Origin: an uncultured Sterolibacteriaceae bacterium
GTDB lineage: Bacteria > Pseudomonadota > Gammaproteobacteria > Burkholderiales > Rhodocyclaceae
DNA: 13,714 nucleotides
Reading direction: 5' to 3'
NCBI GenBank assembly: GCA_937888595.1
Contig: CALARK010000018.1
Span: forward strand, 1 to 13,714
Shown: in pieces, positions 1-6,300 of the stretch
How positions within the stretch are numbered: position 1 is the first letter of the stretch
How the letters are laid out: each line of letters opens with the position of its first letter
Translations under genes and position numbers: made by a program
Notes under the pieces: model-generated
Databases searched by the model: none
What the model was told of the DNA's origin: nothing
What the model saw: only the letters and a program-made list of their open reading frames with translations

Positions 1-55
<55 letters not shown>

Positions 56-83
56 GCCATGGTTCATGTCCTCATCCCGTATC

Positions 84-121
84 GTGGTCAAAAAGAATAA
101 CTGGTGCGACAGATGCGCACC
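84..121 (-). terminator. Possible weak terminator after tcmP
   Basis: The arms GGTGCG (103-108) and CGCACC (116-121) enclose a 7-nt loop, and the stem reaches into the tcmP stop codon. On the minus strand it is followed by an imperfect T-rich stretch (complement of about 84-100, with a run of five T) that starts several bases after the stem. The layout resembles a weak rho-independent terminator for the leftward operon, but the short stem and offset T run make it uncertain. Confidence 0.35.
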
Positions 122-1386
122 TAGAAGAAAAATCTTTTCTGTTTCGGTATCCGGATTACGTGGTCATCCTGGATAGCCGCTGTCACGCGCCTTCGACTGC
201 CATCTTGGCCTGCCACCTCCACATGGCCATGCTGTACAAGTTCCAGTGTGGTTTTCTCGATCATTTCACGAGTAGCCGGCGTGTTGTTGCAGTGGCTGAT
301 AAAAAACTCTCCAAACACAAGCCCTTCTTGTGTCGCCGAAAGTATGCGTGGAATTTCTGTGAGCATTGAATCGCGACTACGCCCCGCTGCAATGTCATCG
401 AATTCAAAAGCGATTTGCGGTTTGTCAGCATCATCCAGCTTGGCGGCATAGCCAACACCGAACATATCAAGTCCAGCCTGACCGTAATGCACGAAATGAT
501 TGTTGTGGCGCCAATGCGCTTCCGCCATGACATCGCGTGCCTTGGAGTGCTGCGACAAGTGCAGCAGCCAGAAGTCGCCGTGCCCTTTCGCGGGCCGGAT
601 AAAGAATGGCGTGAAATGTTTTGCGCCTGATCCAGAGGTGATGTTGGCGTAGAGCTTTGCTTGTATCTGCCGTCGCCAATGAGGCCCCTTGACCTGTGCA
701 TCGAGGTCGGTAGCGGTCAGCGCTCCCTCAAAGCCGGTTTTCCTTTCGAAACTCGCCAGATTCTGGTCGCTGAGATAGTTGATGAGTGAGTCGACATTGA
801 AAGTTAGGATGATCTCGGCTTTGCCCAGACTGGAAAAAATATCCTGCAACGTTCTCAGCGGAACATCGGAATAGCCATATTGATCGAGGACGAAAATTGC
901 TTTGCCAGACCGCTTAGAACGATCAACCGACCGCTTGATCACGGCCTCTGCATGCTGGCCGAACTCCCCAGTAAGCAGGCGGATCTGGTCGTTACGGAGC
1001 TTCCCTCCATACCCTTCATCCTCAAGCACCCAGCGCAGATGATCGATGGCACTCTCGTCTTGATCGATACAGATCAACTCGACATCGATCTCGACTGGTT
1101 TCTCTCGTTGCTGCTCCAGATGAATACGAGCTTCTGCTTCCTTGAGTGCCCCCAAGATGACTATGGGCGAGCCCGGAACCTGCATACCAGATTCGCTGAT
1201 ATATCGACCACCACCACAGAATCCGTCCACAATGGTCAGCGTGATCTTGTCCTGCCTGGGGCTGGAAACAAGCGTCAGGAAGTAATCGACGAGGTAGTCA
1301 CGCAACAACTCATGCTTGACCTCGCTGTGCCTCATCAGGACAGGAAGGCTGCCCCCGCGTACCCAGTCGTAGTGACGTCGAACCAT
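121..1386 (-). CDS. tcmP: Three-Cys-motif partner protein TcmP, methyltransferase-like
   Basis: A 421-residue protein of the TcmP family, whose genes sit beside DUF5131/Gp37-Gp68 genes as here. The N-terminal part has the family pattern: VKHELLRDYL (about 22-31), then the glycine-rich VDGFCGGGRY (about 52-61), which resembles motif I of SAM-dependent methyltransferases, then GSP (about 71-73). An acidic strand end, ICIDQDE (about 104-110), and FVLDQYGYSDVP (about 164-175) follow at the places of methyltransferase motifs II and IV. Many relatives, as I recall them, have DPFG where this protein has DQYG. The C-terminal 80 residues look like a small winged-helix region ending in KQKRFFF. The gene follows the DUF5131 stop by 9 bp, so it is probably cotranscribed. 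I see no clear Shine-Dalgarno site before ATG 1386; ATG 1335, just before the conserved block, is an alternative. Substrate and function are unknown. Confidence 0.85.
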   Translation of the reverse strand: MVRRHYDWVRGGSLPVLMRHSEVKHELLRDYLVDYFLTLVSSPRQDKITLTIVDGFCGGGRYISESGMQVPGSPIVILGALKEAEARIHLEQQREKPVEIDVELICIDQDESAIDHLRWVLEDEGYGGKLRNDQIRLLTGEFGQHAEAVIKRSVDRSKRSGKAIFVLDQYGYSDVPLRTLQDIFSSLGKAEIILTFNVDSLINYLSDQNLASFERKTGFEGALTATDLDAQVKGPHWRRQIQAKLYANITSGSGAKHFTPFFIRPAKGHGDFWLLHLSQHSKARDVMAEAHWRHNNHFVHYGQAGLDMFGVGYAAKLDDADKPQIAFEFDDIAAGRSRDSMLTEIPRILSATQEGLVFGEFFISHCNNTPATREMIEKTTLELVQHGHVEVAGQDGSRRRVTAAIQDDHVIRIPKQKRFFF

Positions 1387-1395
1387 TGATGTCAG

Positions 1396-2142
1396 TTACA
1401 GCGACATGGCAGCCGCCGGCATTTCGTCGAAGATGCGTCCGTTGAGCACGCGTCCGTTCTCCTTCTTGGCCCGTTTCTTCCCGTCGGCGCCCCATCCGCC
1501 CCACTGCTTGAAGAAAAAGGCTATGTCATTGTCCTCGCATTGTAGGCGAACTTCCTCCACCCATTCCGACTGCATAGGCCTTGCCTTTGGTCCCGACTCG
1601 CCACCGACGATGACCCAATGGATACCACACAGGTTGAAGTCGCCCAGCGACTCAAGCAAGGGCTCAATGGAGAGGAATCGTACTTCAGCCTTGACCTTGC
1701 GCAGGTAGTCGATCCGCGGCAGGCCGTATTTCCTGTCCTCGACGGACACGCCAAGCCAGGCGTTCGGCGGTACCTCCCGCTTTGCGAAATACTTCGCCAT
1801 GCGCGCGGCACGTTTCGTCAGGATCTGGTAGGTGTGTTGCGGCGTCTGTCTGATCGTCTCAAAAATCCGGTCGATGTGGTCAAACGGGACTTTCTCATGA
1901 AAAACGTCAGACATCGAGTTCACAAAATAGACGGTTGGCTTCTTGCGTTTCAGCGGCTCCGATAGCCGGTTCGGCAGCAGAGTCAGCTCAAAGCCGTTTT
2001 CATAACCGGGCGTACCCATCGCCTTCAGACGCATCGCCATGGTCTCGGCATAGCAGTGTTTGCAGCCTGGTGAGACCTTGGTGCATCCCACGGTCGGATT
2101 CCATGTTTGCTCGGTCCATTCGATTCGGCTGGCAGTTGTCAT
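1396..2142 (-). CDS. DUF5131 family (phage Gp37/Gp68-like) three-Cys protein
   Basis: A 248-residue member of the DUF5131 family (older name phage Gp37/Gp68). The N-terminus has IEWTEQTWNPTVGC followed by the three-cysteine motif C20-x6-C27-x2-C30-Y, which could bind an iron-sulfur cluster; a radical-SAM-like role has been supposed for the family but is not proven. Other family blocks are FVNSMSDVFHE (73-83), ILTKRAARM (107-115), WLGVSVED (129-136), FLSIEPLLE (156-164), WVIVGGESG (176-184) and FFFKQWG (209-215). The length is normal and no key block is missing. The start at ATG 2142 is supported by a GGAGGG site at good distance. It is the middle gene of the leftward operon, 18 bp after the LexA-like gene and 9 bp before tcmP. 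The pairing with tcmP is a known association; the biochemical activity is not established. Confidence 0.9.
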   Translation of the reverse strand: MTTASRIEWTEQTWNPTVGCTKVSPGCKHCYAETMAMRLKAMGTPGYENGFELTLLPNRLSEPLKRKKPTVYFVNSMSDVFHEKVPFDHIDRIFETIRQTPQHTYQILTKRAARMAKYFAKREVPPNAWLGVSVEDRKYGLPRIDYLRKVKAEVRFLSIEPLLESLGDFNLCGIHWVIVGGESGPKARPMQSEWVEEVRLQCEDNDIAFFFKQWGGWGADGKKRAKKENGRVLNGRIFDEMPAAAMSL

Positions 2143-2160
2143 CGCCTATCCCTCCAGTCC

Positions 2161-2736
2161 TCAATATTTCCTGAAACTTCCTGTTACCACGCCATAGATT
2201 TCCAGATCGTTCCTGGCCCGGATTGGCTTATATGCCTTATTTCCCGGCTGCAGAAAGTAGCCGCGCTTATCTTTCGCCAGATACTTCACCGTAAATTCGC
2301 CATCCACAATGGCGACCACGATGTCCCCCATGTTGTGCGGCACGTGTTTCTTCACTATCACTGTGTCGCCCGGCATCAGGCCGGCATCGATCATCGAGTC
2401 GCCCTTGACCCGCAAGAGTACCGTCCTGGATGGGTTATCGATCAGGTAGGTATCGATGTTTAATCCCTCGATTCCGGGCTCATTGGCAGGCTGAGGCTGC
2501 CCGGCCTGGATCGTGTCCAGAATTTCCCGCTCAAAAAACCTGGGGCCTGGCTGCAAGCGCCGGTCTGGTGCCGACTCCAATTGTCCGGCCGACTTCATCC
2601 TATCCACCATCGCTGACACAGCGGAAGTGGTCTTGAGGCCAACAAGTTTGGCGATTACGGAGAAAGACGGAAGCACCCGGTGCTGTGCGTAATAGTCGCG
2701 CAACTTGTCCAGATGCTCTTGGTCGCGGTTTTTCAT
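2161..2736 (-). CDS. LexA-type self-cleaving repressor (S24 peptidase), accessory copy
   Basis: A 191-residue LexA/S24-family regulator. Residues 5-60 form a LexA-like winged helix (LPSFSVIAKLVGL, then TSAVSAMVDRMKSAGQL). A cleavage site Ala78-Gly79 lies in IQAGQPQPA, at the place of the Ala-Gly site of E. coli LexA. The catalytic dyad is Ser114 (VKGDSM) and Lys151 (EFTVKYL). All parts needed for RecA-stimulated self-cleavage are therefore present. It heads the operon with the DUF5131 and tcmP genes and so probably represses it, releasing it after DNA damage; that is an inference from position. The HTH differs clearly from chromosomal LexA and the context is accessory, so this is likely a second, local LexA. 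No Shine-Dalgarno site is obvious at ATG 2736, and a dyad lies directly upstream of the start. Confidence 0.9.
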   Translation of the reverse strand: MKNRDQEHLDKLRDYYAQHRVLPSFSVIAKLVGLKTTSAVSAMVDRMKSAGQLESAPDRRLQPGPRFFEREILDTIQAGQPQPANEPGIEGLNIDTYLIDNPSRTVLLRVKGDSMIDAGLMPGDTVIVKKHVPHNMGDIVVAIVDGEFTVKYLAKDKRGYFLQPGNKAYKPIRARNDLEIYGVVTGSFRKY

Positions 2737-2737
2737 G

Positions 2738-2765
2738 TATGAAGTATATAGATAAACACTTCATA
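2738..2765 (-). promoter_or_regulatory. Inverted repeat abutting the LexA-like start, candidate operator
   Basis: A perfect 8-bp inverted repeat, TATGAAGT (2738-2745) and ACTTCATA (2758-2765) with a 12-bp spacer, begins one base upstream of the repressor start codon. It lies in very AT-rich DNA. The position is right for autoregulation by the LexA-type protein, but the sequence does not match the E. coli CTGT-N8-ACAG box, so the assignment rests on symmetry and place only. Confidence 0.5.
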
Positions 2766-2776
2766 AACAATATATT

Positions 2777-2830
2777 TATCGAGTAAATATCTATAAAGAA
2801 CAATCACTCGATATATACATGATAGTCGAG
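2777..2830. promoter_or_regulatory. Cluster of TCGAG dyads upstream of the LexA-like operon
   Basis: TATCGAGT (2777-2784) and ACTCGATA (2806-2813) form a perfect 8-bp inverted repeat across 21 bp. A further TCGAG (2826-2830) pairs with CTCGA (2807-2811) across 14 bp. ATAGATA (2748-2754) also recurs inverted as TATCTAT (2788-2794). These arms lie upstream of the LexA-like gene and could be operator half-sites or part of its promoter. I could not place one convincing -35/-10 pair in this AT-rich stretch. Confidence 0.4.
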
Positions 2831-2874
2831 CAATAGGCTCACGCCCTGAGCCAGCCGCCCCATAGACTGGGTGC

Positions 2875-4017
2875 ATGTCACAAGCACCTGCATCCACCAC
2901 TCACTTCTGGCTCAAGAGCGAGTCCGTTTCTCTCACCCTGGACACGATTGCATCCATGAATGATGAGCAGGCCCGCCTTTACCTCGCGGAATTGCGTTGG
3001 GGCAGCCGCGATCAGCAGGTATGTCCGGACTGTGGCGCCATCGATCGCCACCACAGCATCCGTACCCGCAAGCAATGGCGCTGCAAGCATTGCTTCCGCA
3101 CCTTCTCGGTCACGACCGGGACACCCTTCGCCGATCACAAGATTGGCTACCGCAAGCTCCTGATCGCCATCTTCGCCTTCGTCATGAACCAGAAGGGCCT
3201 GGCCGCCCTGGCTTTGCGCCGGATCATCGGCGGGCAATACCGGACGGCCTTCACATTGCTGCACAAGATCCGCGAGGCCGTGATGCTCACGGTGTCGCGG
3301 GAGAAGTTATCCGGCGTCATCGAGGTCGATGGCGGTCATTTCTCGGGCAAGAAGCGCAAGGGGCGCAAGAAGAAGCGCTCCTCCAAGGCCGACAAGACCG
3401 AGGTGCCGGCGAAGTACCGCCAGCACCGTGAGAAGTCGAAGCCCTCGGCCTTCCCGTTTCACCCGAACCGGCGCATTATCATCACCCTGCGTGAGATTTC
3501 TCCTGAAAAGACGGGCGCAGTCAATCGGCACACCGGCAAGCCGATCAGAAAGGGCGCCCGCCGCACGCTGGTCGCTGTTTGCCGTTCAGAAAACTCGCTC
3601 GACATCGAGGCCCTGGTACGCCGGCATGTCGAACGCTCAGCCACCATCCGCTCCGACGAACTGCCGGCCTACGGCAATCTCAAGCTCATGGGCTACGTCC
3701 ATGAGGTGGTGAATCATTCCGAGGAATTCTCGACCGACGACGGAATCAACGAGAATCAGGCCGAGAGCTTCTTCAGCCGCATGCGCCGGGCCTGCATCGG
3801 CATCTATCACCGCATCACGCCGAAATACATGCTGGACTATGCGACCGAGATGGCCTGGCGCGAGGATGTGCGCAGGATGGATACCCGGAACCAGATGGCG
3901 ATGCTGATGGGCCGAGTCTTCGGAGCGGGACTATCGAACGACTGGATCAACTACTGCCGGGGGAACAAGCGGGCGGGCGAACTGCTGTTTCAGGCCCCCG
4001 TGCCCAATCCAGCCTAG
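2875..4017 (+). CDS. IS1595-family transposase (ISXO2-like)
   Basis: A 380-residue transposase that appears intact. A zinc ribbon (Cys50, Cys53, Cys70, Cys73) follows the conserved DEQARLYLAELRWG region. The DDE catalytic domain has Asp152 in VIEVDGGHF, Asp261 in SDELPAYG, and Asn294/Glu297 in INENQAESFF, followed by RRACIGIYHRI as in other IS1595 members. Between the first and second acidic residues lies a very basic insertion (about 157-200). The gene is divergent from the LexA-like operon and ends tail to tail with the next gene, sharing two bases of the stop codons. The ribosome binding site at ATG 2875 is weak. I could not identify terminal inverted repeats or an 8-bp target duplication with confidence, so the element's ends are not annotated. 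Confidence 0.9.
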   Translation: MSQAPASTTHFWLKSESVSLTLDTIASMNDEQARLYLAELRWGSRDQQVCPDCGAIDRHHSIRTRKQWRCKHCFRTFSVTTGTPFADHKIGYRKLLIAIFAFVMNQKGLAALALRRIIGGQYRTAFTLLHKIREAVMLTVSREKLSGVIEVDGGHFSGKKRKGRKKKRSSKADKTEVPAKYRQHREKSKPSAFPFHPNRRIIITLREISPEKTGAVNRHTGKPIRKGARRTLVAVCRSENSLDIEALVRRHVERSATIRSDELPAYGNLKLMGYVHEVVNHSEEFSTDDGINENQAESFFSRMRRACIGIYHRITPKYMLDYATEMAWREDVRRMDTRNQMAMLMGRVFGAGLSNDWINYCRGNKRAGELLFQAPVPNPA

Positions 4018-4508
4018 AGCCCTTTCCAGCGCCAAAGGCCCAGGGCGGATTTGGCGGGGTTGTGCAAACGCTCAATGGCTCCTTTTCTCACATAGGCTAG
4101 GAGCTGCTTCTTAACCCGCTGCCGGGTGACTTCCCAGTCATCCCCATCTACAGGCAGATTAAGCTGCCTGGCAACGGCAAATATGATCGCGTGTGTTGCC
4201 ATGGGCTCCTTGGACGACTTGAGTATCGAGGTGATGGATTTCGCCAGGGCACCGAACGGGAACAACCCGCTCTTCGGAAATCGGTTTATTGGTCGGATTC
4301 CCTCTGGGTCGATGACGGAAAGCTCGGCGATACGCCGATCAATCTCCGCCAAGCCCTGATGAACCGCAGCATATTCACAGCGCGCTCGTTCAAGTGCCGC
4401 TTCGGCGGCAGCAACTTCTTCAGCTTTACGCGATAGACAACCGGCTGCATAAGCCCGGTCCCGAATGGCTTTGCTGAGTTTCACGCCCCATGGATTCGCC
4501 ATGCTCAC
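4014..4508 (-). CDS. Hypothetical protein: coiled coil plus winged-helix-like domain
   Basis: A 164-residue protein of unknown function. Residues 24-66 are rich in Ala, Glu and Arg with a heptad-like pattern, indicating a coiled coil, and end in SVIDPEGIRPI. Residues 86-160 (GALAKSITSILKSSKEPMATHAI and on through VRKGAIERLH) look like a small winged-helix domain. It starts at GTG 4508, or at ATG 4502 two codons later; a GAGGG lies further upstream than is ideal. Its stop codon overlaps that of the IS1595 transposase on the other strand. The C-terminus (LGLWRWKGL) looks natural rather than cut. Proteins of this design may be passengers of insertion sequences; that is inference. It could alternatively be a resident gene with an IS inserted at its 3' end. 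Confidence 0.65.
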   Translation of the reverse strand: MSMANPWGVKLSKAIRDRAYAAGCLSRKAEEVAAAEAALERARCEYAAVHQGLAEIDRRIAELSVIDPEGIRPINRFPKSGLFPFGALAKSITSILKSSKEPMATHAIIFAVARQLNLPVDGDDWEVTRQRVKKQLLAYVRKGAIERLHNPAKSALGLWRWKGL

Positions 4509-4572
4509 ATTTCATCGGATTACCCTCTTGCTGTCGTGTGCATCAGAGACATAATGGCGAGAGGCAATAAAA

Positions 4573-4604
4573 AAGGCCGGGGTCGCACGAGCGACACCGG
4601 CCTT
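4573..4604 (-). terminator. Rho-independent terminator of the histone-like gene
   Basis: A long stem pairs AAGGCCGG and GTCGC (4573-4586) with GCGAC and CCGGCCTT (4591-4604), with one mismatch and the tetraloop ACGA. Read leftward it is followed by six T and then ATTG. It lies 16 bp past the histone-like stop and also marks the border between core genes and the accessory region to the left. Confidence 0.88.
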
Positions 4605-4620
4605 GATTCCGGATCAACGA

Positions 4621-5289
4621 TCAGGAGGGGCGCGAACCGGTCGGGAACGGCCAGGCGGCCGCCGGGTTCAGCGACGACTTGATGCCGGGTGCTGCAGCGG
4701 TAGAAGGTGCCGGGGCAGGCTTCGCCGGGGCAGGCTTCGCAGCAGCCTTCTTCGGCGCAGCCGCTTTCTTCGCGGCCGGCTTCGCAGCAGCCTTCTTCAC
4801 CGCAGGCTTCGCAACAGCCTTCTTCGGCGCAGTGGCCTTCTTCGCAGCCGGCTTCGCAGCAGCCTTCTTCGCCGCAGGCTTCGCAGCAGCCTTCTTCGGC
4901 GCAGCCGCTTTCTTCGCGGCAGGCTTCGCAGCAGCCTTCTTCACCGCGGGCTTCGCAGCAGCCTTCTTCGGCGCAGCCGCTTTCTTCGCGGCAGGCTTCG
5001 CAGCAGCCTTCTTCACCGCGGGCTTCGCAGCAGCCTTCTTCGGCGCAGCCGCTTTCTTCGCGGCAGGCTTCGCAGCAGCCTTCTTCACCGCGGGCTTCGC
5101 AGCAGCCTTCTTCGGCGCAGCGGCCTTCTTCGCGGCCGGCTTCGCAGCAGCCTTCTTCGGTGCAGCAGCTTTCTTCGCCGCCGGTTTCGCAGCGGCTTTC
5201 TTCGGTGCAGCAACTTTCTTCGCCGCCGGTTTCGCAGCAGTCGTTTTTTTCGCCGCCGCCGGCTTCTTGGCTTTCTTCTCTTCAGCCAT
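4621..5289 (-). CDS. Histone H1-like / AlgP-like Ala-Lys-Pro repeat protein
   Basis: A 222-residue protein built almost wholly of Ala, Lys and Pro, with units such as AAAKPAAKKAAAPKK. It resembles the C-terminal tail of histone H1 and bacterial AlgP/HctB-like proteins, which bind DNA non-specifically and are thought to act in nucleoid organisation or gene regulation. The last 25 residues are different (SSLNPAAAWPFPTGSRPS), as in relatives I recall from Betaproteobacteria. An in-frame upstream ATG at 5331 exists, but ATG 5289 has GGAGG at the right distance and gives the natural N-terminus MAEEKKAKK. Three perfect 72-bp tandem repeats lie inside the gene. It ends before a strong terminator. 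A small ORF upstream overlaps its start by 8 bp and may be cotranslated. No signal peptide is present; the product is cytoplasmic. Confidence 0.88.
   Translation of the reverse strand: MAEEKKAKKPAAAKKTTAAKPAAKKVAAPKKAAAKPAAKKAAAPKKAAAKPAAKKAAAPKKAAAKPAVKKAAAKPAAKKAAAPKKAAAKPAVKKAAAKPAAKKAAAPKKAAAKPAVKKAAAKPAAKKAAAPKKAAAKPAAKKAAAKPAAKKATAPKKAVAKPAVKKAAAKPAAKKAAAPKKAAAKPAPAKPAPAPSTAAAPGIKSSLNPAAAWPFPTGSRPS
4898..5113. repeat. Three perfect 72-bp tandem repeats inside the histone-like gene
   Basis: Copies at 4898-4969, 4970-5041 and 5042-5113 are identical over all 72 bp. Each encodes a 24-residue unit (KPAVKKAAAKPA, then AKKAAAPKKAAA). Flanking sequence on both sides holds diverged half-units. 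Perfect identity points to recent duplication or ongoing homogenisation; since 72 is a multiple of 3, copy change keeps the frame. Confidence 0.95.
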
Positions 5290-5575
5290 AGTGAACCTCC
5301 ATTGCATGTTTGAGGAAAGAATGACAAACAACCCGCCTACAACAGCACGGATTATTCAGCAACGCCGGCGGACCGGAATTGATGAATTCATGCGCTTTCA
5401 CAGCCCATCCCTTAATTTGGGCGGGACTGCGGATGCGTCGAAACTGGGAAGAAACCGGTGCGGCGACGGCAGGGGTGTCGGCAGCGATGGCAGGTTGGAT
5501 ACCGGAAAAGGCAACGGCTACGCCGTGCGTGGATTCGATTCCGCAAGCGATGAAGTTCATCGCGTCTGCCTGCAT
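5282..5575 (-). CDS. Possible small protein upstream of the histone-like gene
   Basis: A 97-residue ORF of unknown function. In its favour: a strong AGGAGGG site just before ATG 5575, a first half with GC-rich third positions like neighbouring genes, a well-formed promoter about 70 bp upstream, and an end that overlaps the histone-like start by 8 bp as in coupled genes. The N-terminal 45 residues include an Ala/Val-rich stretch (GVAVAFSGIQPAIAAD) that weakly recalls an export signal. Against it: I recognise no family, the C-terminal part (CCCRRVVCHSF) looks unlike a folded protein, and codon choice there is poorer. It may instead be an untranslated leader of the histone-like gene. Confidence 0.35.
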   Translation of the reverse strand: MQADAMNFIACGIESTHGVAVAFSGIQPAIAADTPAVAAPVSSQFRRIRSPAQIKGWAVKAHEFINSGPPALLNNPCCCRRVVCHSFLKHAMEVHYG

Positions 5576-5609
5576 GCACCCTCCTCGGTGGTTGCTTGGC
5601 GGCGTCGAC

Positions 5610-5625
5610 CTACTATATCTAGTAG
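5610..5625. promoter_or_regulatory. 16-bp palindrome in the leader region, candidate operator
   Basis: CTACTA (5610-5615) and TAGTAG (5620-5625) are perfect inverted arms around TATC. A third related arm, ATAGTAG (5647-5653), overlaps the putative -10 box upstream. The site lies just downstream of the predicted transcription start on the minus strand, a normal place for a repressor site. The binding protein is unknown. Confidence 0.45.
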
Positions 5626-5638
5626 TCCGGCCGCAATT

Positions 5639-5675
5639 TCGAACTAATAGTAGTGGTTCGATTTTTTCGATGCAA
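5639..5675 (-). promoter_or_regulatory. Sigma-70 promoter for the small ORF / histone-like gene
   Basis: On the minus strand TTGCAT (complement of 5670-5675) and TACTAT (complement of 5647-5652) are separated by exactly 17 bp, matching sigma-70 -35 and -10 boxes in four and five of six positions. Transcription would start near 5640. The inverted repeat TCGAAC (5639-5644) / GTTCGA (5656-5661) brackets the -10 box and could be a further protein site. Confidence 0.55.
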
Positions 5676-5736
5676 GATAAATTGCGAGCGGTTCAGTACT
5701 GCAACACGCGGCGTTGCGATGTCGCCACGCGACCGG

Positions 5737-6300
5737 TCAACCGCGTAACGCGTTTGGAATGCAAGACCAGTCGAAATACGGACCGGGATCGGTCTTGCGA
5801 CCGGGTGCGATGTCGGCGTGGCCGATAACGGCAGTGATCGGATAATGCCGCTGCAGCAGGTCGATCAGTGCCCCGAGTGCGCGGTATTGAGGGCCTTCGT
5901 ACTCACTGAAGTCATCGCCTTCAAGCTCTATGCCGATGGAAAAGTCGTTGCATCGCTCCCGTCCTCGCCAGCAGGAGACGCCCGCATGCCATGCGCGCGC
6001 ACTGCACGAGACCAGCTGAATGACCTGACCGTCACGCCGGATGAAGAAGTGCGCGGAAACACGCTGGTGGGCGATGCTCCTGAAATACTCGTGTCCGGCG
6101 GGATCCAGGCGATTGGTGAAGAAATCGGTGACCGCATCTCCCGTGAATCTGCCGGGAGGCAGGCTGATCGAATGCACCACGACAAGACAGGCATCGGTGT
6201 GCGGAGGACGGGCATCGAAATTCGGGCTGGCGAGATGCGATACACCCGATAGCCAGCCATCGGCATCCAGACGCCAGCCTGGATCACTTGTCCGGGTCAT
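5737..6300 (-). CDS. ampD: 1,6-anhydro-N-acetylmuramyl-L-alanine amidase AmpD
   Basis: A 187-residue zinc amidase that cleaves the bond between anhydro-MurNAc and L-Ala in recycled muropeptides in the cytoplasm; in AmpR-containing species its loss induces beta-lactamase. It has the amidase_2 fold: zinc ligands His43 (VVHSISLPPG), His161 (IGHADIAPGRKTDPG) and Asp171, with Glu125 (IGIELEG) and Lys169 at the positions of the catalytic residues of E. coli AmpD. The N-terminal WRLDADGWL is typical. No signal peptide is seen, which fits AmpD rather than a periplasmic paralogue. ATG 6300 is the only suitable start and lies inside the last codons of pilR, giving a 17-bp overlap and probable translational coupling. 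No ampR or beta-lactamase gene is in the window. Confidence 0.93.
   Translation of the reverse strand: MTRTSDPGWRLDADGWLSGVSHLASPNFDARPPHTDACLVVVHSISLPPGRFTGDAVTDFFTNRLDPAGHEYFRSIAHQRVSAHFFIRRDGQVIQLVSCSARAWHAGVSCWRGRERCNDFSIGIELEGDDFSEYEGPQYRALGALIDLLQRHYPITAVIGHADIAPGRKTDPGPYFDWSCIPNALRG

Noticed and set aside
2836..4021. GGCTC (2836-2840) and GAGCC (4017-4021) as tips of IS terminal inverted repeats
   Set aside because: The match is only five bases, does not extend inward, and the 8-bp flanks (gagcaata and ctttccag) are not a target duplication.
4679..5647. Plus-strand ORFs rich in Phe-Ala-Gly or Arg-Ser-Leu repeats
   Set aside because: They are antisense or shifted readings of the repetitive histone-like gene; the minus-strand frame has the ribosome binding site, the family C-terminus and the terminator.
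5701..5717. GCAAC/GTTGC hairpin after ampD as a terminator
   Set aside because: Short stem, large loop and no T run.
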